DNA of 64,000 bases from positions 124,001-188,000 of the forward strand of contig DAOKYU010000004.1 of the NCBI GenBank assembly GCA_035325995.1, in the 5' to 3' direction. The DNA is from Thermodesulfobacteriota bacterium. Its GTDB lineage: Bacteria > Desulfobacterota_D > UBA1144 > Nemesobacterales > UBA2774. The notes beneath the pieces were generated by a model that ran no database searches, was not told where the DNA came from, and saw only the letters and a program-made list of their open reading frames with translations. Shown here in pieces: positions 34,643-43,119 of this stretch (within the stretch, counting starts at the first letter, position 1; each line of letters begins with the position of its first letter). Position numbers and translations under genes: made by a program.

Positions 34643-35362
34643 ATGATAAAAAACGCAGCAAGCATAAAGGCGCTTACGTTCGACGTCTTCGGCACGGTCG
34701 TAGACTGGCGAAGCTCCATAATCATGGAGTGCGAAGCCCTCGGCGGGCGGAAGGGTGTAACACGCGACTGGGCGCGCTTCGCCGACGAGTGGCGGGGCGG
34801 CTACGCCCCCGCGATGGACCTCGTAAGGAAGGGCGGGCTCCCGTGGACGAATATCGATTCACTCCACAGGATGGTTTTAGACAGGCTGCTCTCGGAATTC
34901 GAGATCGGCGGGCTCACCGAGAAAGAGAAGGACCACCTCAACCGCGCGTGGCACAGGCTTGGCCCGTGGCCCGACTCTATCCGGGGCATAGAGAGGCTGA
35001 GGACACGCTACGTCGTGGCGACGCTCTCTAACGGTAACGTCTCTCTCCTGGTGGACATGGCCAAGAACGCGGGGCTCGCGTGGGACTGCGTCCTGTCGTC
35101 AGAGCTCGCCGGGCACTACAAGCCCGACAGGGAAGTGTATCTCACGGCGGCCTCGCTGCTCGGCCTCGAGCCGGGCCAGGTGATGATGGCGGCGGCGCAC
35201 AGGGACGACCTCGAAGCCGCCCGCAGCTTCGGTCTCCGTACGGCGTTCATTTCACGCCCGCTGGAGTTCGGCCCGGAAGGAAAACCGGACACGGCCTCCG
35301 GGGGCGACTTCGATATAGTGGCCGAGGATATAATCGACCTTGCCGAAAAGCTCGGCGCGTAA
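34643..35362 (+). CDS. HAD enzyme, type II haloacid dehalogenase-like
   Basis: HAD-superfamily hydrolase of 239 residues. Nucleophile Asp14 is in TFDVFGTVVDW, SNGN follows in motif II, HYKPDREVY supplies the motif III lysine and VMMAAAHRDDLEAA is motif IV. In L-2-haloacid dehalogenase the last motif has Ser-Ser-Asn; here it is Ala-Ala-His, so true dehalogenase activity is uncertain. The GGAGGG ribosome site and 16-base gap place it in an operon with the thioesterase. It converges with the ABC gene. Confidence 0.82.
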   Translation: MIKNAASIKALTFDVFGTVVDWRSSIIMECEALGGRKGVTRDWARFADEWRGGYAPAMDLVRKGGLPWTNIDSLHRMVLDRLLSEFEIGGLTEKEKDHLNRAWHRLGPWPDSIRGIERLRTRYVVATLSNGNVSLLVDMAKNAGLAWDCVLSSELAGHYKPDREVYLTAASLLGLEPGQVMMAAAHRDDLEAARSFGLRTAFISRPLEFGPEGKPDTASGGDFDIVAEDIIDLAEKLGA

Positions 35363-35370
35363 GAGGCGGG

Positions 35371-37095
35371 TTAAATCGTCTCGAAGGTTTGTATCCGGTA
35401 GAGCCCGGCGTATATGCCGTTTTTGTGCATGAGCTCCCCGTGCCCGCCGCTCTCGACGAGCCGCCCTCGCTCGAATACGGCGACGAAGTCGAAGCCGCTA
35501 ATGGACGGCACCCTGCTCGATATGGCGAGGAGTGTCCTTCCTCTCATCTCCTTCCTCAGGTTCCTCAAGACGAGGCTCTCCGTCCTGAGGTCGAGGGACG
35601 AAAAGACGTCGTCCAGTATCAGCACCGCAGGCTTGAGGAGTATGGCGCGTGCGAGCGCTATCCTCTGCCTCTGCCCGCCCGAGAGCGTAAGCCCCCTTTC
35701 GCCGACCCTCGTGTCAAAGCCCCCCGGGAATTCCATTATATCGTCGTATATTTCGGCGATCCTGGCGGCGTTCTCTATCTCCTCGTCCGTGAGCGCGGGG
35801 TTCATGAACGATATGTTGTCCCTGACGGTCCCGCTGAAAACGGTCGTCTCCTGCGGGACGTAGACGACTCCCTTACGGAGGCTCTCTTTCTTTATGTCGC
35901 GCACGTCCGCGCCGTCTATGAAGACGGTCCCGAAGGGCGGCTCCTCGACCCTCGTCAAAAGCTGAAAGAGCGTACTCTTCCCCGAGCCCGTCGCCCCCGT
36001 GATTCCCACGGCCGAGCCTCTTGCGATTTCGAGCGATACGTCTTTCAAAACCCTCTTCCCATTGTACGAAAAACTTAAATTCCTGAACTGGATGTCGCCC
36101 TTGATGTCCACGTCGAGCGTGCCGGTCTCGGTGACGGACTGGGGGATCTCGAGAAGTATGTCGTTAATCCTGTTGAGCGAGGCGTTTCCCCGCTTTATTA
36201 TGTCCACCGCCCATCCCATGGCCATCATCGGCCACGTGAGCATCGTCAGGTATAGCAGCACTGCGGCGAAGTCCCCTAGCGTTATGTCGAGGGTTATAGT
36301 CCTCACCCCCCCGAGCCAGAGGAATATGGCCGTCGCCGTCCCCGCGAGGAACGTGATTATGGGCTGGTAGACGCCCCATATTTTTATGAGCCGGAGATTC
36401 TTCGCCAGGTAATCGGAGCTCGCCGCGCTGAAGTCCCTAGCCTCCTCGTCTTTCCTGACGAAAGCCTTCACGACCTTTATGCCTGATATCGACGTGCGCG
36501 CGCTCTCCGTAAGCTCCGAGAAGGAATCCTGGACCCTCTGGAACCTCTTCTCGATCATGTTGCCGAACTTGATGATTATGAAGGCGAGTATAGGGAACGG
36601 GATGAAGGCGTAAAGCGTCAGCACGGGTGAGATATAAAGCATCGCTCCGAATATGAATACGAGAAGGAATACGCCGTCGTAGGCTATCAGAACCCCGAGC
36701 CCGCACGCGAATTTGAGCGTTTCGATGTCGTTCACCGTGTGGGCCATGAGGTCCCCGACTTTCTTTCGGGAGAAGAAGTCGAACTGAAGGCCCTGGAGGT
36801 GATCGAAGAATTCGTTCCTTAGAGACTGCTCTATCTTCCTCGCCGCCCCCATTATGAAATACCGCCAGAAGAACCTGAATATCGACATGGTTACGGCGAT
36901 GCCGACCATAATCAGCCCGTATTTTGAAATGTCGTTAAAACCCGCCCCCTCCAGGGTGAGGGCGTCCACGACGCGCTCTATCACGAGCGGGATCGAAAGC
37001 TGGCAGAGGTCCACGAGCGAGAGGGCCAGGAGCCCGGCCAGAAACGAATACTTGTAGCTCAAAAGGAGGGAAAAAATAGTCTTCTTTTTGTTCAT
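35371..37095 (-). CDS. ABC exporter (fused membrane and ATPase domains)
   Basis: Half-size ABC transporter of 574 residues. About six membrane helices fill residues 1-300, followed by the nucleotide-binding domain with Walker A GATGSGKST, signature LSGGQRQRIALARA and Walker B VLILDDVFSSLD. It resembles the MdlA/YheI-type multidrug or lipid exporters and should work as a homodimer or with an unseen partner. No neighbouring gene indicates the cargo. It converges with the haloacid-dehalogenase-like gene (gap 8 bases). Confidence 0.92.
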   Translation of the reverse strand: MNKKKTIFSLLLSYKYSFLAGLLALSLVDLCQLSIPLVIERVVDALTLEGAGFNDISKYGLIMVGIAVTMSIFRFFWRYFIMGAARKIEQSLRNEFFDHLQGLQFDFFSRKKVGDLMAHTVNDIETLKFACGLGVLIAYDGVFLLVFIFGAMLYISPVLTLYAFIPFPILAFIIIKFGNMIEKRFQRVQDSFSELTESARTSISGIKVVKAFVRKDEEARDFSAASSDYLAKNLRLIKIWGVYQPIITFLAGTATAIFLWLGGVRTITLDITLGDFAAVLLYLTMLTWPMMAMGWAVDIIKRGNASLNRINDILLEIPQSVTETGTLDVDIKGDIQFRNLSFSYNGKRVLKDVSLEIARGSAVGITGATGSGKSTLFQLLTRVEEPPFGTVFIDGADVRDIKKESLRKGVVYVPQETTVFSGTVRDNISFMNPALTDEEIENAARIAEIYDDIMEFPGGFDTRVGERGLTLSGGQRQRIALARAILLKPAVLILDDVFSSLDLRTESLVLRNLRKEMRGRTLLAISSRVPSISGFDFVAVFERGRLVESGGHGELMHKNGIYAGLYRIQTFETI

Positions 37096-37310
37096 ATAAC
37101 TCTGCTGGAGAATGCCGGATATACCGCCCCGAAAGGCCTGTCTCAGGGCTTTAGTATACCAGAACGATGGGGAAAAATTGCGGCCGGGCAGGGCTGCCGG
37201 GCCGCATCAGGACGTGCTTAGGTATAAAGTCCCCGGGCCGGGAGCGGCTCAAGTCCCCCCCTCTGTGCAGCCGCCGTTTATTACAGACCGAACCGGCCCC
37301 CGGGGTATCG

Positions 37311-37868
37311 TTATTCCGTGGCGTTTATGCTTTCGCCCTTCTCCTCGGATTTAAGAATTTTACCGTCCGGGGAATACTGGGCGTAGAACCATCCGCCTTC
37401 GGGCTTCTCGCCGCCGAGGTTGATCACTGCGTTTATGGTCTCGAGCTGCCGGGACTCGTCAAAATCTTCTTCGACTATAATCGAGCCCGGGGGAAGAGGG
37501 GTCACTTTATTTTCGAGAGCCTCCTGGGCTATCGGATTCAAATACGTGACCGGCGTTTCCGCAGTAGCCCCTTCGGGCTTATGCTGCTTCCAGTTTATCT
37601 TGTACTCTTCCGTGTTAATGAGTTTCCAAAGCTCCTGCGCTATTTCCTCGGGCGATTTTTTTTCGAGCTCGGAGAGCTGCTCCTGGTGAAGCTCTTGTGT
37701 CTTGTCCACTACATCGGTCTCGGCCTCCTCGACTTTCTCTTCGGCTTCCTTGACCACGGACGTGCTTTCTGCAGTGGCGTCTTCTTTCTTTTCTCCGGAC
37801 TGGCTGCATGCGGCCAGTCCCGCGCTTATAACCATCAACAATATCAATAGAAAACTGGACGTTCTCAT
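37311..37868 (-). CDS. lipoprotein with cytochrome P460-like domain lacking haem site
   Basis: Lipoprotein of 185 residues. Signal peptide and lipobox LAAC with Cys21 are clear, then a Glu/Lys-rich helical linker (about 25-75). The second half carries LPPGSIIVEEDF and GGWFYAQYSPDGKI, which resemble the core of cytochrome P460 domains. The CxxCH haem motif expected near the end is missing, the protein stopping at about 20 residues after the PDGK block. So it would be a haem-free member. GGAGGAG precedes the ATG at 37868. Function unknown. Confidence 0.7.
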   Translation of the reverse strand: MRTSSFLLILLMVISAGLAACSQSGEKKEDATAESTSVVKEAEEKVEEAETDVVDKTQELHQEQLSELEKKSPEEIAQELWKLINTEEYKINWKQHKPEGATAETPVTYLNPIAQEALENKVTPLPPGSIIVEEDFDESRQLETINAVINLGGEKPEGGWFYAQYSPDGKILKSEEKGESINATE

Positions 37869-38035
37869 TTTCTCCTCCGGTTTTTTGAGTGTTAATTCTA
37901 TCATTACGCCGCAAAAAAATCCAAGCCCGCGAGGGCTTGAAACGCACCCCCAACCCCGGCGAAGCGGCGCGTCACGCCGGATTCGGCCCCGGCTGGAACC
38001 GCACCATGCTTTTTTTCAAACGTTAAAAAAAGCGC

Positions 38036-38064
38036 TTGACAAAAAATTTTAGATATACTAATAT
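38036..38064 (+). promoter_or_regulatory. promoter of the TetR-family gene
   Basis: Perfect TTGACA (38036-38041), 17-base spacer, TAATAT (38059-38064). Transcription would start near 38071, inside the operator palindrome. Confidence 0.6.
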
Positions 38065-38069
38065 CCTAA

Positions 38070-38088
38070 TGACTGACTAGTCAGTTCA
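38070..38088. promoter_or_regulatory. TetR-type operator palindrome
   Basis: The perfect 14-base palindrome ACTGACTAGTCAGT occupies 38072-38085, with outer TGA/TCA arms from 38070 to 38088. It overlaps the expected transcription start of the adjacent TetR gene. The TGA-N-TGACTAGTCA arrangement resembles sites of fatty-acid-related TetR regulators, which supports autorepression. Confidence 0.65.
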
Positions 38089-38113
38089 GTCTCGGGGGTT
38101 AGGGTCTCGACAA

Positions 38114-38767
38114 ATGGCTAAAGCGCAGAAATCAAGAAAAGGACGGGTTCGTATGGGAAAAACTCAGGTAGCGAAAACTACTCGCAAGGAAGAGATTATC
38201 AGAGTAGCGGCAAATCTTTTTTCACAGAAGAGCTACCATGACGTAACCATGGACCAGATCGCGGAAAAGGTGGGCGTCGCCAAGGGCACGATCTACCTCT
38301 ACTTCGAATCGAAGGAAAATCTGTACCTCGAAATACTGGAAGAGACCTACGAAGAAATCGAGACGATCCTGGAAAGGGAAATAGCCAAGAAGGATCCGGC
38401 TCCGAAAAAACTCAGAAAAATGCTCATGCTCATATTCAAGTTCTACCTGGAGAATCTGGACGTCCTCAGGATACTCAGCAGGGACGAGACTCACCTCATC
38501 AGAGAGCACTACGAATTCACGGAGCATTGGCGCGTGAAAGGCGTCAGGTTTTATCAAAAAATATTGGAAAAGGGTATCAACGAAGGATCGTTCCGGCCGG
38601 TCAACACCGAGCTTACCGCACTCATTATCTTCGGTCTCGTTCGGTCGGTAATGTTCTTCTACCATACCGACAAAAGCGCGGCGGAAATCGCCGAGGAGGT
38701 TTTTTCGATGATTTCAGAGGGAATCCTGGACCCTCGGTACGAAGAACCCGCTTCGGAGACCGCATAA
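38114..38767 (+). CDS. TetR/AcrR-family regulator
   Basis: 217-residue regulator. The N-terminal helix-turn-helix contains VTMDQIAEKVGVAKGTIYLYFESKENLY, the TetR DNA-binding signature, at about residues 43-70. The remainder is an all-helical ligand-binding and dimerisation domain. ATG 38114 is used; ATG 38153 is possible and would drop a basic N-terminal stretch. A strong promoter with a palindrome at the start site lies just upstream, pointing to autoregulation. The aminotransferase 40 bases downstream is the likely co-regulated gene. Ligand unknown. Confidence 0.93.
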   Translation: MAKAQKSRKGRVRMGKTQVAKTTRKEEIIRVAANLFSQKSYHDVTMDQIAEKVGVAKGTIYLYFESKENLYLEILEETYEEIETILEREIAKKDPAPKKLRKMLMLIFKFYLENLDVLRILSRDETHLIREHYEFTEHWRVKGVRFYQKILEKGINEGSFRPVNTELTALIIFGLVRSVMFFYHTDKSAAEIAEEVFSMISEGILDPRYEEPASETA

Positions 38768-38807
38768 GCAGCGTGTAAATCATTCACCAATTTAAGGAGG
38801 TATTACA

Positions 38808-39986
38808 ATGGCAGTTTCATACCCGTTCAGTTCCAAGATAAGCCACTTCGTGCCGCCCAAACAGTGGGCCAGCATGAGAATCGCCCGCGATCTCGAGAAA
38901 AAGACAGGCACGAAGATCATTCATTTCGAGAAAGGCGACTATCAGGGTCCGGACTTCTACACCCCCGACCACGTGCTCGAAGCCACGATTCAGGCGCTCA
39001 AGGACGGATACGTAAGGTACGACCCGGGGCCGGGCCTGCCCGAGCTCAGGGAGGCCATAGCGGCCGAAACCTCCAAGTTCGGCAGAAAGACGAAGCCCGA
39101 AGAGGTCATAGTCACGGCGGGGGCGAAGCACGCGCTCACCATGTCGCTCCTCACCTTCCTCGAAGAAGGGGACGAAGTCATTTTCCCGAACCCCGGTTAT
39201 CCGCCGGACGAAGTTTGGGCAAAATACGTAAGGGCGAACATAAAACACGTGCCGCTGACGAAGCCCGACTGGCAGTTCGACCTCGAAAAGCTGGAAGCGC
39301 TGATAACGCCGAAAACGAAGCTCCTCATCATCAACACCCCGCAGAGGCCGAACGGCCACCTCGTCGAGAACCCCGAGGCGATAGCCGAGATGTGCTTCAG
39401 GCACCCGAACCTCATGGTCATATCCGACGAGATATTCTCTCACGTAACGTTCGACAAGCCGCACAAGACGATCGCGGCGGTCCCCGGAATGGAAGACCGG
39501 ACCATCGTGATAGACACGTTCTCCAAAACATACGCCATGACCGGGTGGAGAATAGGCTGGGCCGTAGCTCCCGTTCCGGTTATCGACAAGCTCTCGATAT
39601 TCCTCCAGGATTCGATAACAAACGTCGCCGCTTTCATACAGAAGGCCGCGTACGCCGCAATGAGCGGGCCCCAGGACTGGACTGTCGAGAAGACCGCTCT
39701 TCTCAAGAAGAAGCGCGACAGGATGGTCGCCGGGCTCAACTCCGTTCCGGGCGTAAAGTGCGACTCTCCCGACGGTGCGTTCTACGCCTTCGCCGACATC
39801 ACGAGCACGGGCTACACGTCGCAGGAATACACCGACAAGCTCGTAGAGACCGCGGGAGTCGCCGTAGTCGCCGGTACCGCCTTCGGCAGCCAGGGTGAGG
39901 GATACATAAGGGTAACGTATGCCTGCTCCGACGAGGATATCGACGAAGGTATCAACAGGATGAAAGAAGCCAACCTCGTAAAGTGA
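38808..39986 (+). CDS. pyridoxal-phosphate aminotransferase, class I/II
   Basis: Fold-type I aminotransferase of 392 residues. PLP lysine lies in DTFSKTYAMTGWRIGW, with the family segments RYDPGPGLPELREAIA and NPGYPP and the C-terminal FGSQGEGYIRVTYA. The substrate (aspartate, alanine-type or methionine precursor) cannot be read. TAAGGAGG precedes the ATG. The transcript ends at a strong hairpin terminator at 40012-40080. Its location after the TetR gene suggests control by it. Confidence 0.92.
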   Translation: MAVSYPFSSKISHFVPPKQWASMRIARDLEKKTGTKIIHFEKGDYQGPDFYTPDHVLEATIQALKDGYVRYDPGPGLPELREAIAAETSKFGRKTKPEEVIVTAGAKHALTMSLLTFLEEGDEVIFPNPGYPPDEVWAKYVRANIKHVPLTKPDWQFDLEKLEALITPKTKLLIINTPQRPNGHLVENPEAIAEMCFRHPNLMVISDEIFSHVTFDKPHKTIAAVPGMEDRTIVIDTFSKTYAMTGWRIGWAVAPVPVIDKLSIFLQDSITNVAAFIQKAAYAAMSGPQDWTVEKTALLKKKRDRMVAGLNSVPGVKCDSPDGAFYAFADITSTGYTSQEYTDKLVETAGVAVVAGTAFGSQGEGYIRVTYACSDEDIDEGINRMKEANLVK

Positions 39987-40011
39987 GGTCGGTAATAAAT
40001 AAAGACTTTCC

Positions 40012-40080
40012 GAAGACGAGCTTTTGTCTCCTTCCGGTTTTTGACGGCCGGAACGGGGGCAAGAGCTCGTCTTCTTTTTT
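40012..40080 (+). terminator. strong intrinsic terminator after the aminotransferase
   Basis: GAAGACGAGCT (40012-40022) pairs with AGCTCGTCTTC (40064-40074). Inside, TTCCGG/CCGGAA forms a second stem. Six T residues follow immediately (40075-40080). Confidence 0.9.
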
Positions 40081-40208
40081 AGCATATTCCGAAACAGCCC
40101 GTACGTTTTCATTGATGCGTCAAGACGCCTCGGCACTCAAGCTGGCTCCTGTTATTCATTTAAATATTTATTGCAAATCTGCACCGAATTGATAAAACTA
40201 ATTTAATC

Positions 40209-41057
40209 ATGATACGAAGAAAATCGTCTTTTATGAGGGACTATATAGTAAGGCCGCTTCTCGTGCTGCTCCTTTTGGCCGCGCACGGAGCGGCGCTCCT
40301 TTCCTGCTACACCGCCCCCGTCACGGGGAGGTCCCAGTTCATTCTCCTCTCCCAGTCCGAAGAGAACCAGATGGGCGTGGCGGCGTTTCAGGAAGTCCTT
40401 AAAACCGAGAAGGTATCCACGAACACGAAGTATAACCAGGTCGTGACGGACGTGGGCATGCGCATAGCCGCCGTCGCCGACACCCCCGCCTACCAGTGGG
40501 ATTTCAAGGTAATAGAAGACAACGAACAGATAAACGCCTTCGCCCTTCCCGGCGGCAAGGTCGCCGTTTACACCGGCATACTGCCCGTAGCGCAAACCGA
40601 GGCCGGGCTCGCGACCGTCATGGCGCACGAGGTTGCGCACGTGGCCGCGCGACACGGAGGCGAGAGGATTTCGACCGACATACTGGCGCAGATAGGGGCC
40701 ATGGGCGTAAGCGCCGCCCTCGGCGGGAGCGATCCTTACATATCCGAGGCGGTAATGCAGGCCTACGGCATCGGGGTCACCGTAGGCGGCATCCTCCCGT
40801 TCACGCGCGGGCAGGAGGCCGAAGCCGACCACATAGGCCTCATATACATGGCCAAGGCCGGCTACGATCCCAGGGAAGCCATAGCCTTCTGGGAGCGCAT
40901 GGACGCCGCCCATAAAGGTAAGCCCCAGCCGCCCGAATTCCTTTCGACGCACCCGGGATACGGCTCGAGGGTAAATAACCTGAAGCAATGGCTGCCCGAG
41001 GCTATCCCGCACTACGAAAAGGCCCAAAAGGCCCCGAACAACCCCATAACCAAGTAG
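40209..41057 (+). CDS. M48-family metalloprotease, lipoprotein
   Basis: Periplasmic zinc protease of 282 residues, of the BepA/LoiP-like M48 type. A lipoprotein signal ends in LLSC (Cys33). The zinc motif HEVAHVAARH and the third ligand in EAEADHIG are intact. Relatives help outer-membrane protein assembly and quality control in diderm bacteria. No good ribosome site is seen at ATG 40209; an ATG at 40233 is another option. It precedes the glycosylase gene by 93 bases. Confidence 0.9.
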   Translation: MIRRKSSFMRDYIVRPLLVLLLLAAHGAALLSCYTAPVTGRSQFILLSQSEENQMGVAAFQEVLKTEKVSTNTKYNQVVTDVGMRIAAVADTPAYQWDFKVIEDNEQINAFALPGGKVAVYTGILPVAQTEAGLATVMAHEVAHVAARHGGERISTDILAQIGAMGVSAALGGSDPYISEAVMQAYGIGVTVGGILPFTRGQEAEADHIGLIYMAKAGYDPREAIAFWERMDAAHKGKPQPPEFLSTHPGYGSRVNNLKQWLPEAIPHYEKAQKAPNNPITK

Positions 41058-41150
41058 CCGTGGAGTTACGCGCAGCTTACCATTATATTAAAACCCGGTA
41101 GCCTATACCGAACAGGCGGCCCGATGGCGTGGCCCGAGAGGTGAACTGTT

Positions 41151-41807
41151 TTGTCCAGATCCGAGAGGATACGGAGATTCTACGACGAGCTCTACAAAAA
41201 ATACGGGCCGCAGGGATGGTGGCCCGGGGACTCCCCGCTAGAATGCATAGTCGGGGCTATACTCACACAGAGCACGTCGTGGAAGAACGTCGAAAAAGCG
41301 ATTTCCAACCTTAAAAACGAGGGTCTGCTTACCGTCGAAAGGTTGAGTCTTGTTACAGCGGAAGAGCTCGCAGCACTTGTACGCTCATCGGGGTATTACA
41401 ATCAGAAGGCGATCAAAATCAAGAATTTCATCTCGTTTCTCACTGCCGAATACTCCGGAAGCCTCGAAGAGATGTTCGCGGAAGGCAAGTCCGTCCTTAG
41501 AGAAAAACTTTTATCCGTAAAGGGCATAGGCCCCGAAACGGCGGACAGCATAATGCTCTACGCGGGCGGCATGCCCGTATTCGTGGTGGATGCATATACC
41601 TGGAGAGTATTGTCACGGCACGGGATCGTGCCTGTGGAGACCTCGTACGCGGAGATGCAGGAGGTCTTCACGGATTCACTGGACGAGGACGCCGGGATGT
41701 TCAACGAATACCATGCGTTATTAGTGAGACTGGGGAAGGAGCACTGCAGGAAAAGTCAGCCCGTCTGTGAAGGGTGCCCGCTCGAATTCGACCCCCACTT
41801 CGTATAA
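41151..41807 (+). CDS. endonuclease III-family DNA glycosylase (MagIII-like)
   Basis: HhH-GPD base-excision glycosylase, 218 residues. The helix-hairpin-helix and catalytic loop read SVKGIGPETADSI followed by VFVVDAYTWR, with the catalytic Asp. The lysine that endonuclease III uses for AP lyase is Glu here, so it is likely monofunctional, as in 3-methyladenine glycosylases of the MagIII type. The C-terminus has Cys-x6-Cys-x2-Cys but no fourth cysteine, so a normal [4Fe-4S] loop is doubtful. Start TTG 41151 follows GAGAGGTG. Confidence 0.85.
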   Translation: MSRSERIRRFYDELYKKYGPQGWWPGDSPLECIVGAILTQSTSWKNVEKAISNLKNEGLLTVERLSLVTAEELAALVRSSGYYNQKAIKIKNFISFLTAEYSGSLEEMFAEGKSVLREKLLSVKGIGPETADSIMLYAGGMPVFVVDAYTWRVLSRHGIVPVETSYAEMQEVFTDSLDEDAGMFNEYHALLVRLGKEHCRKSQPVCEGCPLEFDPHFV

Positions 41808-41843
41808 CGGGGATTGCTCGGGCAGCCAGGGAGGTTTTCATCT

Positions 41844-41879
41844 GGCCGGTTCCGGTGGGTATCTTTTTTCGAACCGGCC
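41844..41879 (+). repeat. inverted repeat downstream of the glycosylase gene
   Basis: Perfect nine-base arms GGCCGGTTC (41844-41852) and GAACCGGCC (41871-41879). A run of six T is in the loop rather than after the stem, so this is not a textbook terminator. Confidence 0.4.
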
Positions 41880-41898
41880 CTCGCCCCCAAACAGCAAA

Positions 41899-41914
41899 GC
41901 CGCCCGGAGGCGGC
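41899..41914 (-). terminator. terminator of the thrS-infC-rpmI-rplT transcript
   Basis: GCCGCC (41899-41904) and GGCGGC (41909-41914) form a stem with a four-base loop; on the minus strand it is followed by TTTGCTGTTT. It lies 32 bases past the rplT stop. Confidence 0.6.
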
Positions 41915-41945
41915 CTTTATGTTCTATGTTGTGAAATGCGTTCTC

Positions 41946-42299
41946 TCAGTTAAGCCCGCTTCTGGCCACGTCTACCACGGCCTTAAAGCTCTCGGGCTCC
42001 CTGATGGCCATCTCGGAAAGAGACTTTCTGTCGAGCTCGATTCCGGCTTTTTTGAGTCCGCCCATGAAGCTGCTGTAAGATAAACCGTACGGCCTTACCG
42101 CCGCGTTTATCCTGACTATCCAGAGCTTCCGGAAGTCTCTCTTCTTGTTCCGTCTGTGCCTGAAGGCAAAGGCCATTGCCCGGAGAACAGTTTCCTTGGC
42201 GCGCCTGATATTATTCTTCCTTCTGCCCCAGTACCCCTTGGCGCTTTTAAGGAGTCTCTTTCTCCTCTTCCTGGATGCTACCCCTCTTTTTATTCTCAT
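41946..42299 (-). CDS. rplT: 50S ribosomal protein L20
   Basis: L20, 117 residues, highly basic N-terminus (VASRKRRKRLLKSAKGYWG) typical of the early-binding 23S rRNA assembly protein. The internal GLSYSSFMGGLKKAGIELDRK is also diagnostic. It is the last gene of the minus-strand operon tRNA-Val, thrS, infC, rpmI, rplT; rpmI lies 66 bases upstream. In several bacteria L20 represses this operon by binding upstream RNA; I see no obvious copy of that structure, and this is not tested. Confidence 0.98.
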   Translation of the reverse strand: MRIKRGVASRKRRKRLLKSAKGYWGRRKNNIRRAKETVLRAMAFAFRHRRNKKRDFRKLWIVRINAAVRPYGLSYSSFMGGLKKAGIELDRKSLSEMAIREPESFKAVVDVARSGLN

Positions 42300-42365
42300 T
42301 TCCTGCTCCCTTCCGAGATATTATACCGCCAATAATATGATTGCCGATTCAAAAAATACGCCGCG

Positions 42366-42569
42366 TTATTTATAAGGTATGTAAGACCTTATCCTTATAG
42401 CAGCCGTCCCTTCTATAAAGTCCGGGGAAACCAGCCTTCTCATGCGCTTCCGGCCCTTCTTGGCGTTCGAGTGGCTTTTGCCGCCGTGGTACCTTTTTAT
42501 CTTTCCCGAGCCGGTGACCTTAAACCTCTTCGCGGCGCCCCTGTTAGTCTTTACCTTCATTTTTGGCAT
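42366..42569 (-). CDS. rpmI: 50S ribosomal protein L35
   Basis: L35, 67 residues, MPKMKVKTNRGAAKRF at the N-terminus and GGKSHSNAKKGRKRMRRL in the middle are diagnostic. The start at ATG 42569 lies inside the last codons of infC, so the two overlap by 26 bases and are probably translationally linked. A longer reading to 42581 adds four residues and is less likely. Confidence 0.97.
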   Translation of the reverse strand: MPKMKVKTNRGAAKRFKVTGSGKIKRYHGGKSHSNAKKGRKRMRRLVSPDFIEGTAAIRIRSYIPYK

Positions 42570-43119
42570 TGTCTTTCCCACCTTGTCCAGTGCTTTTCTT
42601 TGGTGAAATAACCATTATCAAATTCTTGCCTTCGAGCTTCGGGGGCATGTCGATTCCGCCTATGTCCGCAACGCGTTCGAGTATCTTGTTCGCGAGCGCC
42701 CGGCCGATTTCGGGATGAACTATTTCCCTGCCCCTGAAAAATATCCTTATCTTCGCCTTGTTTTCGTCCTCCAGAAATTCCCTGATGCGGCCGATCTTTA
42801 CGTCGAGATCGTGGCCGCCTATGTTGGGACGAAACTTTATTTCTTTTATCGTATGCGTTTTCTGTTTCTTGGCATTCGCCTGTTTTTTCAGCTCGTATTT
42901 ATATTTGCCGAAGTCCATCATCCGGCATACCGGAGGATTGGCGTTGGCGGCGACTTCGACGAGATCCACGCCCCTTTCCTCGGACATCGCGAGCGCCTCT
43001 TTTATAGGTACTACCCCGAGCTGCTGGCCGTCTTCGCCGATCAGACGCACTTCCCTGGCCCTTATCCTCTGGTTAATCCTGACTTCGGGCTCTCTGCTGC
43101 TTCCTCTTGAACCCCTCAC
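42544..43119 (-). CDS. infC: translation initiation factor IF-3
   Basis: IF-3, 191 residues, with the two-domain layout: N-domain VRINQRIRAREVRLIGEDG and PIKEALAMSE, C-domain KEIKFRPNIGGHDLDVKIG and KIRIFFRGREIVHPE. It starts with GTG 43119-43117, overlapping the thrS stop (GTGA). An in-frame stop codon three codons upstream leaves no room for the AUU or AUC start often used for IF-3 autocontrol in proteobacteria. The C-terminus has an extra basic tail (about KSTGQGGKDNAKNEG). Confidence 0.97.
   Translation of the reverse strand: MRGSRGSSREPEVRINQRIRAREVRLIGEDGQQLGVVPIKEALAMSEERGVDLVEVAANANPPVCRMMDFGKYKYELKKQANAKKQKTHTIKEIKFRPNIGGHDLDVKIGRIREFLEDENKAKIRIFFRGREIVHPEIGRALANKILERVADIGGIDMPPKLEGKNLIMVISPKKSTGQGGKDNAKNEGKD

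Noticed and set aside
38036..38059. TATACT as -10 for the TetR promoter
   Set aside because: It is only 12 bases from TTGACA; TAATAT at 17 bases fits better.
41844..41879. Inverted repeat as terminator of the glycosylase gene
   Set aside because: The T-run lies inside the loop, not after the stem; kept only as a repeat.
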